The notes beneath the pieces are model-generated. The model was not told the origin of the DNA and ran no database searches. It worked only from the letters and a program-made list of their open reading frames with translations. A stretch of 48,033 bases of DNA, taken from positions 1 to 48,033 of the forward strand of contig NZ_NUOT01000048.1 of the NCBI RefSeq assembly GCF_002584535.1. The letters are read 5' to 3'. Source of the DNA: Bacillus cereus (lineage in GTDB: Bacteria > Bacillota > Bacilli > Bacillales > Bacillaceae_G). This document shows, piece after piece, positions 41,234-48,033 of the stretch (position 1 is the first letter of the stretch; every line of letters begins with the position of its first letter). A program made the translations under genes and the position numbers.

Positions 41234-42523
41234 TTAACCTTCCCTCTCCACAAACCTCCCAAATTCCTTCAGAAACCGCAGATTCAGCATCCCAACAGGT
41301 CCATTCCGATGCTTCGCTATCTGAATTTCTGTTATATCTTTATGCTCCGTCTCCTTATCATAATAATCCTCCCGATACATCAGCATAATCACATCCGCAT
41401 CCTGCTCAATCTGCCCTGTCTCTCTTAAATCAGAAAGTAGCGGGCGCTTATCATGACGCGACTCCACCCCGCGAGACAATTGTGAAAGCGCTACGACGCA
41501 CACATTTAAATCACGCGCTAGCAGCTTCAGCTTACGAGAAATTTCACTCATTTCCTGAAACCTATTTCCCCGATATTTCGAATCGCCTGTAATAAGCTGC
41601 AAGTAATCAACAATAACAAGCAATTTCTTATCCCCATGCTTTCGTTTCAGCTTCCTCACTTGCACCCAAATCTCCTGCGTTGTGACTCCTGCTTTATCAT
41701 AAATCTCTAGCGGCAGATCCCCAATTTCCGCAAATGCGCGGCTCGTTTTTCCCCAGTCCTCTATCGTAAAACGATGCTTCGGGTTTTTCAGCCGTCTTCC
41801 AGATACCTCACCTAAACAAGAAACCATTCGTTTCAAAAGTTGCTTATCGCTCATCTCCAGGGAAAACAACCCAACTGCCGCATCCGATTTTGCTGCATGA
41901 AGCGCAATATTTAAAGCGAACGCCGTCTTTCCCATCGAAGGCCGCGCCCCAATCACAACAAAATCCCCTTCCTGCAAGCCACACGTCATCTTATTTAAAG
42001 CTGGAAAACCAGTCTCAATGCCAGTAAGTTCTTCTGTATCTTGATGAAGCTCTTCATAAAGATCGACTAACGTATCCTTCAAATCAAAATCGAGTGTGCA
42101 ATCCACCTCTTCCAGTTCACAAAGCCTCGTAATCGTCTCTCCAATTACTTTCTCATCCTTCTCCGCAAGAAGCCGTTCGCACATGCTGTGTGCCACGCTT
42201 CCCGCCTGGTTCATTTTCCAAGCATTCCGAACAAGCCCCTCATAATAAGAGAAGTTGGTAGTAGTAGGCACACCCTCAATCATATTAACTAAGTATTCCA
42301 TCCCCCCAATTTGCGCCAAAAAAGCAGCATCCATTCTTGAAACAAGCGTAACAAGATCAAGCGGCTGCATATCTTCCTCTACTTCCCGAATCAACTTGAA
42401 TATAGCTCGGTGCACAGCCGTAGAAAAGTGCTGCTCAGTCAAGTGGCACTCCTTAATCAGTTCTCCTTCAAGAAGTAAAGACCCTAATACCGTCTGTTCC
42501 GCCTCAACATTTTGAATGCTCAT
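41234..42523 (-). CDS. Replicative DNA helicase, DnaB family (phage-like)
   Basis: 429 residues from the ATG overlapping the DnaD-like gene's stop (ATGA, 42523-42520). N-terminal DnaB domain (NVEAEQTVLGSLLLEGELIK), then the RecA-like motor: Walker A GARPSMGKTAFALN, DLSE-type switch GLFSLEMSDKQLLKRM, Walker B LLVIVDYLQLITG, SQLSRGVESR, and the arginine-finger region DLRETGQIEQDADVIMLMYR. About 20 residues shorter than the housekeeping helicase of Bacillus. Hexameric 5'-3' helicase; together with the DnaD-like protein this is a phage replication module. Confidence 0.92.
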   Translation of the reverse strand: MSIQNVEAEQTVLGSLLLEGELIKECHLTEQHFSTAVHRAIFKLIREVEEDMQPLDLVTLVSRMDAAFLAQIGGMEYLVNMIEGVPTTTNFSYYEGLVRNAWKMNQAGSVAHSMCERLLAEKDEKVIGETITRLCELEEVDCTLDFDLKDTLVDLYEELHQDTEELTGIETGFPALNKMTCGLQEGDFVVIGARPSMGKTAFALNIALHAAKSDAAVGLFSLEMSDKQLLKRMVSCLGEVSGRRLKNPKHRFTIEDWGKTSRAFAEIGDLPLEIYDKAGVTTQEIWVQVRKLKRKHGDKKLLVIVDYLQLITGDSKYRGNRFQEMSEISRKLKLLARDLNVCVVALSQLSRGVESRHDKRPLLSDLRETGQIEQDADVIMLMYREDYYDKETEHKDITEIQIAKHRNGPVGMLNLRFLKEFGRFVEREG

Positions 42524-43380
42524 GGACGCCATCCCTCTTCCTTGAGAAACTTCTGCAACTCTTCTTCAGACGGCACATTTTTCTCCCACTCCTCGCACTC
42601 CTCAAGGAACTTCTCAGTTTCATACACGGCAGTCGGCTCCTTCTTCCGAAACTTCACTGCCGCCTCTTCTACTTCACTAACCTTCGTATATCCCTTTCCG
42701 TGCCAATCTCGCAAAATCCCCTTCACATAAGCAATCGTCCGCTTATTATTTTCATAAGAAATCTGAAGTGCTTTTAATACAAGCTCCTCCGACAAATCAG
42801 CCATCCATTCACTTAATTCCTCCGCTGCATAAGACGACAAACTACCGAAGTGTTGTTCATAAAACGTAAATACACTGCTGCCTGGTTCCGCTTCTGCTAC
42901 TTCCACATCTGCTTCACAGCTTGCAAAGGTTTCTTTAGGGATAATCTCAGACAATTCACTCGGCATACCGAAATGCTCTAGCAATAACGGAATATGTAAC
43001 TCTTCCTCCAAGCATCTTTGAAGAAACATACGGACAAACTCTTTGCTTTTCACAGTCTTCAACTCACGTAACACGCACTTCTCCACGTTTGTATTCGTAA
43101 TCGGATTATAGCGTAACCAATTCAGAATATATAACTCCTTCGTTTCCGCATCGTACAATATCTTTCCATAATCAACAAAGCGCTGCAGTAACTTCTCAAC
43201 GGTCTCCCTGTTATAACCTGTTTCCATCTCCGCCAAGCGCTTCGGCAGCGAATACATCCCGCACTGCGTCGTCTTTGAACATGTCAGCAAATATATGTAA
43301 AAGTACCTCTCCTCCGGCGTTAAATCGAGCACAAAATCATCCTGCCAAAAATTCACCTGTACATTACGGTATACTGCCAT
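42520..43380 (-). CDS. DnaD-domain replication initiation protein (phage-like)
   Basis: 286 residues; a GGAGGAATACAC-type site precedes the ATG. N-terminal winged-helix part (RNVQVNFWQDDFVLDLTPEE, RYFYIYLLT...GMYSLPKRLAEMETGY) typical of phage replisome organisers. C-terminal DnaD/DnaB2 domain at about 165-235 (VFTFYEQHFGSLSSYAAEEL ... ISYENNKRTIAYVKGILRDW) with the YxxxIL(R/K)xW motif. Such proteins open the origin and recruit the helicase encoded just downstream. No origin, SSB or lysogeny gene lies nearby. Confidence 0.88.
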   Translation of the reverse strand: MAVYRNVQVNFWQDDFVLDLTPEERYFYIYLLTCSKTTQCGMYSLPKRLAEMETGYNRETVEKLLQRFVDYGKILYDAETKELYILNWLRYNPITNTNVEKCVLRELKTVKSKEFVRMFLQRCLEEELHIPLLLEHFGMPSELSEIIPKETFASCEADVEVAEAEPGSSVFTFYEQHFGSLSSYAAEELSEWMADLSEELVLKALQISYENNKRTIAYVKGILRDWHGKGYTKVSEVEEAAVKFRKKEPTAVYETEKFLEECEEWEKNVPSEEELQKFLKEEGWRP

Positions 43381-43740
43381 GTGTATTCCTCCTATCCTTT
43401 AATGAAACATATGTAATTTTGAGTTCCATCATGTATATAGGGATGAGAGAGGAATTTTGGCGGGTTTATTTTATATTTTTTTTAAAATGACTACGACTAC
43501 ATTTCTTCGAAGTAATGCTTGTAGTAGTTTTTTTATTTTGTTTTTGTAATGCTTTATTATTTGTAAGGGGCTTAGTAGAGGTTTATAATGGGCTGTTGAG
43601 GGGCTATACATCCGTATGAAAACAGCACCACCATTTTATAATATTTGGTCAACAGTTATGTTTTTTCATTTACATTTAAACCAAGATTCAAAAAACATAT
43701 AAGAATATCACTCTTAGAATGAACACTTACATATAGTTAT
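43381..43740. other. Intergenic region
   Basis: Holds a hairpin at 43490-43530 (ACTACGACTACA / TGTAGTAGT followed by seven T) and no gene I can support. Confidence 0.5.
43490..43530 (+). terminator. Terminator-like hairpin, no obvious gene
   Basis: ACTACGACTACA / TGTAGTAGT with a bulge, then TTTTTTT. Confidence 0.45.
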
Positions 43741-43746
43741 AGAATG

Positions 43747-43814
43747 ATACTTAATCTGTGGTCGAAAGTATGTAAAAAGGGGCTAGTATGCATTACGGAG
43801 AATACAAAGAATAA
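43747..43814 (+). promoter_or_regulatory. Possible operator and leader peptide of the ABC operon
   Basis: ATACTT...AAGTAT inverted repeat at 43747-43771, then AAGGGG and a short frame (MHYGEYKE, 43788-43814). BmrCD-type exporters in Bacillus are controlled by a translated leader; here no clear attenuator hairpin follows, so this is tentative. Confidence 0.3.
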
Positions 43815-43874
43815 AGTACAGAGACGAAGTAAAAACTAAAAAAATTAGACAAGGAAAATGGAGAGATGAATTAA

Positions 43875-46121
43875 ATGTTAAAGATAATTAAACATTTAAA
43901 ACCTTTTACTGCCTCAATCATTGCAGTTATATGTCTATTATCCATACAAGCCGTATGTGACCTATCACTGCCAGATTACATGTCTAAAATTGTGAATGTA
44001 GGTATTCAGCAAAAAGGTGTAGAAAACGCAGTACCTGAGGTTATTCGTAAGAGTGAGATGGATAAACTTAAGCTCTTTATGAATGAAAATGAGAAGAAAA
44101 AAGTAGATAACAACTATGCGCTTTTAGATAAGAACAATCTTTCTCAAAGTGAGCTAAAAAATGATTTGAAAGATTATCCGCAGCTGGATAAAGAACCCCT
44201 TTATAAGCTACATACAGAGGATAACAATACAATTAACGAACTGAACGATATCTTTGGGAAACCAATGTTAATTACACAAGGAATTGAAAAAGGCGGCCCA
44301 TCTGCTTTTACTCCTGCTGCGCCAGGTGATAACAATACACCGGCGAAACTTCCGCCAAATACAGATCCTTTCGCAGTCATTGCGAAAATGCCTCAAGATC
44401 AAATCAATACAATGAAAGAAAAGGCAGATGAAAAGTTTAAGAATATGCCAGGCAGCATGGTAACACAGTCAGCCGTTTCATTCATTGAGAATGAGTATAA
44501 AAAGATTGGCATCAATACAGATAAGCTTCAATCCAATTTCATTCTTACTTCTGGCGGGAAAATGCTGCTTCTATCCTTAGTAAGTATGGCCGCAACCGTT
44601 GTCGTGAGTTTACTTGCTGCAAAAGTAGCTGCAGGACTCGGCAGAGATCTTAGAAAGAAAGTATTTCGGAAGGTTACAAACTTCTCAAATGCGGAGTTTG
44701 ATAAGTTTTCCACTGCCTCTTTAATCACAAGAAGTACAAATGATATCCAGCAAGTGCAAACCCTTATGGTTATGCTGCTTCGCATTGTATTCTATGCACC
44801 GATTTTAGGCATAGGCGGCATTATTAAAGTACTTACTACAGACCTTTCAATGGGATGGATTATCGCAGTTGCAGTTATCGCCATTTTAAGCTTAGTCATT
44901 GGTTTATTTAGCATCGCGATCCCTAAGTTTAAGAGTATCCAAAAGTTAGTAGATAAAATTAACTTAATCACTCGTGAATCTTTAACAGGTATGCTCGTGA
45001 TTCGTGCTTTTAATAATCAAAAGCATGAAGAAAAGAAATTTGAAAAAGGAAATCAAGACTTAACAAGAACGAATTTATTTGTAAGCCGTTTAATGTCATT
45101 TATGATGCCAATGATGATGTTTATCATGAATGCCGTTACTGTACTGATTATTTGGGTTGGATCACACCAAGTGGATATGGGAAATATGCAAGTTGGTGAT
45201 ATGATGGCATTTATGCAATATACAATGCAAATCATCATGGCCTTCTTAATGATTTCAATGGTATCTATTATGGTTCCACGTGCTTCTGTATCTGCACAAC
45301 GTATCGCAGAAGTTTTAGACACTGACGTTACCATTCATGATGCAGAGGAACCAAAACCTTTCTCTTCAGACAAGAAAGGTTACGTTGAATTTAAAAATGT
45401 TAGCTTTAAATATCCAGGTGCAGAAGAAGATGTGCTTTCTAATATTACCTTTACCGCAAAGCCTGGAGAAACGACAGCTTTCATCGGAAGTACAGGTAGT
45501 GGTAAATCAACATTAATCAACTTAATTCCACGCTTTTACGATGTCACAAGCGGCCAAATCTTAATAGATGGCACTGATATTAGAGAAGTATCTCAGAAAG
45601 AATTAAGAGAAAAAATCGGTTACGTACCGCAAAAAGGAGTTTTATTCTCCGGTACAATCGAAAGTAATTTGAAATACGGTAAGAAAGAAGCAACTGAAGA
45701 AGAACTAACAAAAGCGGCAGAAATCGCTCAGGCGATGGAGTTTATTAACGCGAAACCTGAAAACTTCCGTACAGAAATATCACAAGGTGGTACGAACGTT
45801 TCAGGCGGTCAAAAACAAAGACTTTCTATTGCGCGTGCTCTTACAAAAAAATCGGAAATCTTCATATTTGATGATAGTTTCTCAGCTCTTGACTTTAAGA
45901 CAGATGCTGCGCTGCGCAGAGCTTTAAACAATGAGATTGCAGGAAGTACTCTTTTACTTGTTGCCCAAAGAATCAGTACCATTATGAATGCAGATAAGAT
46001 CATTGTACTTGATGAAGGAGAAATAGTCGGAACAGGTACTCATGAAGAGCTTATGGAAAACTGTGAAGTTTATAAGCAAATTGCTTTATCGCAACTTTCA
46101 AGAGAGGAGTTGTCATCATGA
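43875..46121 (+). CDS. ABC exporter half-transporter, degenerate-site subunit
   Basis: 748 residues. Six-helix exporter transmembrane domain followed by an NBD. Between TM1 and TM2 lies a large extracytoplasmic insertion (about residues 45-225, Pro/Asn/Lys-rich). NBD: Walker A GSTGSGKST near 537, signature VSGGQKQR near 642 (canonical), Walker B IFIFDDSFSALD with Asp667 in place of the catalytic Glu, and Gln698 in VAQRISTI in place of the switch His. So its own ATP site is non-catalytic, while its signature motif completes the partner's active site. This is the arrangement of heterodimeric multidrug exporters such as BmrCD and LmrCD. The stop overlaps the next gene's start (ATGA). Confidence 0.92.
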   Translation: MLKIIKHLKPFTASIIAVICLLSIQAVCDLSLPDYMSKIVNVGIQQKGVENAVPEVIRKSEMDKLKLFMNENEKKKVDNNYALLDKNNLSQSELKNDLKDYPQLDKEPLYKLHTEDNNTINELNDIFGKPMLITQGIEKGGPSAFTPAAPGDNNTPAKLPPNTDPFAVIAKMPQDQINTMKEKADEKFKNMPGSMVTQSAVSFIENEYKKIGINTDKLQSNFILTSGGKMLLLSLVSMAATVVVSLLAAKVAAGLGRDLRKKVFRKVTNFSNAEFDKFSTASLITRSTNDIQQVQTLMVMLLRIVFYAPILGIGGIIKVLTTDLSMGWIIAVAVIAILSLVIGLFSIAIPKFKSIQKLVDKINLITRESLTGMLVIRAFNNQKHEEKKFEKGNQDLTRTNLFVSRLMSFMMPMMMFIMNAVTVLIIWVGSHQVDMGNMQVGDMMAFMQYTMQIIMAFLMISMVSIMVPRASVSAQRIAEVLDTDVTIHDAEEPKPFSSDKKGYVEFKNVSFKYPGAEEDVLSNITFTAKPGETTAFIGSTGSGKSTLINLIPRFYDVTSGQILIDGTDIREVSQKELREKIGYVPQKGVLFSGTIESNLKYGKKEATEEELTKAAEIAQAMEFINAKPENFRTEISQGGTNVSGGQKQRLSIARALTKKSEIFIFDDSFSALDFKTDAALRRALNNEIAGSTLLLVAQRISTIMNADKIIVLDEGEIVGTGTHEELMENCEVYKQIALSQLSREELSS

Positions 46122-47995
46122 GTGAGAAAAAAGTAGAACATAATAAACAAGGTGGTCCTGGTGGTGGCCATGGCGGCGGTCATATGGGCGGCGGCATGCG
46201 AAAGATTGAGAAGGCAAAAAATTTCAAGGGAACGATGAATAAGCTCCTTCAATACTTGAAGCCCTATAAATTATCAATCTTAATCGTTATCCTTTTCGCA
46301 ATCGGTAGTGCCGCCTTCGCAATCGTCGGTCCAAAGATTTTAGGTAAAGCGACAACAAAACTTTTCGAAGGACTCGTAGACAAGGTAACAGGCGTACACG
46401 GTGCTGCCATTGACTTTACCTATATCGGAAACATTGCCCTTCTGCTCCTTGGATTATATATAGCGAGTACTGCGTTTGGCATTATCCAAGGATATATCAT
46501 TTCAGGGGTCGCACAAAAGGTATCTTATAACTTCAGAAAAGAAATTGATGAAAAGATCAACCGGATGCCGCTGAATTACTTTGATAAAACAACGCACGGG
46601 GAAGTATTATCTAGAATTACGAATGACGTAGATACGGTGAGCCAGACTTTAAATCAAAGTATGTCGCAAATCATCACATCCGTTATTACCATCATCGGTG
46701 TATTCATCATGATGTTATCAATCAGCTGGCAAATGACATTAGTCGCGCTCTTAATCTTGCCAGTATCCATGATACTTATCATGGCAGTCGTAAAACGATC
46801 ACAAAAACACTTCAAATCCCAGCAAGAATATTTAGGACACGTAAACGGGCAAGTAGAAGAAATTTATAGTGGTCACAATATTGTAAAAGCCTTCAACAAA
46901 GAAGAAGAAGAAGTGAAAAAATTCGAAGAGGTAAATGATACCCTTTACCACTCCGCATGGAAGTCTCAATTTTTATCTGGAATGATGATGCCTATTATGA
47001 TGTTTATCGGGAATATCGGTTACGTCGCTGTCTCGATTTTAGGCGGATGGCTCGCGGCAAAGAGAACCATCGCAGTTGGAGATATTCTAGCCTTTGTACA
47101 ATATGTAAGAAACTTTACGCAGCCAATCGCTCAAGTAGCGCAAATCGCGAACGTACTCCAATCCACTGCTGCCGCTGCAGAACGAGTTTTCGAATTTTTA
47201 GAAGAAGAAGAGGAAATGCCAGAATCAGAAAATCCAGTGAAGCTGCAAAAAGTAAACGGAGAAGTTACCTTCAAAGATGTTCAATTTGGATACAATCCAG
47301 ATAAGATCATCATCAATAACTTCTCAGCTAACATTAAGCCTGGACAAAAAGTAGCAATCGTCGGACCAACCGGGGCTGGTAAAACAACAATCGTCAAACT
47401 ATTAATGCGATTCTATGACGTAAACAGCGGTGCGATCTGTATAGACGGTCACGACATAAAAGACTTCACGCGCGAAGACCTGCGCAGCATGTTTGGTATG
47501 GTACTGCAAGACACTTGGCTATTTAACGGCTCCATCATGGAAAACATCCGTTACGGTAGACTAGACGCAACTGACGAAGAAGTAATCGAAGCAGCGAAAG
47601 CCGCGCACGTGCACAGCTTCGTAAAAACATTACCAAATAGATACAATATGGAACTAAACGAAGAAGCAAGCAACGTATCCCAAGGACAAAAGCAACTACT
47701 CACAATTGCCCGCGCCCTTCTAGCGGATCCAAAAATACTCATACTCGACGAAGCAACAAGCTCCATTGACACCCGTACAGAAGTACTGATTCAAAAGGCC
47801 ATGGAAAACCTCATGGAAGGCAGAACAAGCTTTATTATCGCTCATAGATTATCAACAATACGTGATGCAGATTTAATCCTTGTTATGAAAGACGGGGATA
47901 TTGTAGAACAAGGTAATCATGAAGAGTTATTGAAGGCTGATGGTTTCTATGCTTCGCTTTATAATAGTCAGTTTGAAGGTGCGGATGCTTCGTGA
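46118..47995 (+). CDS. ABC exporter half-transporter, catalytic-site subunit
   Basis: 625 residues, coupled to the previous gene by ATGA with AGAGGAG before it. Walker A GPTGAGKTT near 416, Walker B ILILDEATSSID with Glu545 and His576 in IIAHRLSTI are all canonical. The signature is degenerate: VSQGQKQ (520-526) instead of LSGGQ. Thus the catalytic site is built from this Walker set and the partner's VSGGQ, and the other site is dead: a matched heterodimer. Odd N-terminus: a Gly/His-rich stretch GGPGGGHGGGHMGGGMRK (11-28) before TM1. Substrate probably drugs, lipids or peptides; not deducible. Confidence 0.93.
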   Translation: MSEKKVEHNKQGGPGGGHGGGHMGGGMRKIEKAKNFKGTMNKLLQYLKPYKLSILIVILFAIGSAAFAIVGPKILGKATTKLFEGLVDKVTGVHGAAIDFTYIGNIALLLLGLYIASTAFGIIQGYIISGVAQKVSYNFRKEIDEKINRMPLNYFDKTTHGEVLSRITNDVDTVSQTLNQSMSQIITSVITIIGVFIMMLSISWQMTLVALLILPVSMILIMAVVKRSQKHFKSQQEYLGHVNGQVEEIYSGHNIVKAFNKEEEEVKKFEEVNDTLYHSAWKSQFLSGMMMPIMMFIGNIGYVAVSILGGWLAAKRTIAVGDILAFVQYVRNFTQPIAQVAQIANVLQSTAAAAERVFEFLEEEEEMPESENPVKLQKVNGEVTFKDVQFGYNPDKIIINNFSANIKPGQKVAIVGPTGAGKTTIVKLLMRFYDVNSGAICIDGHDIKDFTREDLRSMFGMVLQDTWLFNGSIMENIRYGRLDATDEEVIEAAKAAHVHSFVKTLPNRYNMELNEEASNVSQGQKQLLTIARALLADPKILILDEATSSIDTRTEVLIQKAMENLMEGRTSFIIAHRLSTIRDADLILVMKDGDIVEQGNHEELLKADGFYASLYNSQFEGADAS

Positions 47996-48033
47996 GATTG
48001 ATGGGACACTCCTCTTTTTTAAAGTGAACCCCA

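Overview
The window looks like chromosomal DNA of a Bacillus cereus group bacterium (B. cereus/thuringiensis/anthracis). The DNA is AT-rich with strong AGGAGG-type ribosome binding sites and frequent GTG/TTG starts. The gene families fit this group: lipobox lipoproteins, LPXTG-like wall proteins, CotA-type spore laccase, MccF-like S66 peptidase. Dispersed intergenic repeats resembling the group's bcr elements also occur. No tRNA, rRNA or CRISPR array was seen.

Layout. 1-6.6 kb: a truncated secreted-protein gene beside a decayed paralogue, a SMI1/KNR4 protein, a GNAT acetyltransferase, a lipoprotein with 8-residue repeats, an IS66-type tnpA relic, and an OFA-family MFS transporter preceded by a coupled 37-residue ORF. 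6.6-12.4 kb: a thioester-domain LPXTG adhesin, several tiny genes and many gene remnants. 12.4-24.8 kb: fused dihydroxyacetone kinase, VOC and GNAT enzymes, a coiled-coil wall protein built from about 19 fourteen-residue repeats, a DUF5068-like lipoprotein, secreted alkaline phosphatase, an unknown protein, the S66 peptidase and an acyltransferase-3 membrane protein. Two long repeat elements flank the unknown protein and S66 peptidase genes.

25.5-37.6 kb is the most coherent system: an AraC-type regulator divergent from an exopolysaccharide operon. The operon encodes a Wzz-like chain-length protein, a BY-kinase-like partner that has lost its ATP-binding motifs, an initiating sugar transferase, a sugar epimerase, a Wzx flippase, a Wzy polymerase, and GT2 and GT4 glycosyltransferases. 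After a terminator comes a phage-tailspike-like beta-helix protein, then, convergent to it, a membrane-anchored paralogue of its beta-helix domain. This is a complete Wzx/Wzy-type pathway with a polymer-binding or polymer-cleaving pair attached.

37.6-48 kb: a relic of a DnaB-type helicase gene, a lipoprotein, the laccase with a small ORF upstream, a phage-like DnaD plus DnaB replication pair (coupled by ATGA), and a heterodimeric ABC exporter whose two subunits show complementary degenerate and canonical nucleotide-binding motifs.

A recurring theme is decay: at least eight gene relics (broken start codon, single-base frameshift, in-frame stops, C-terminal stubs) lie in intergenic DNA between intact genes.
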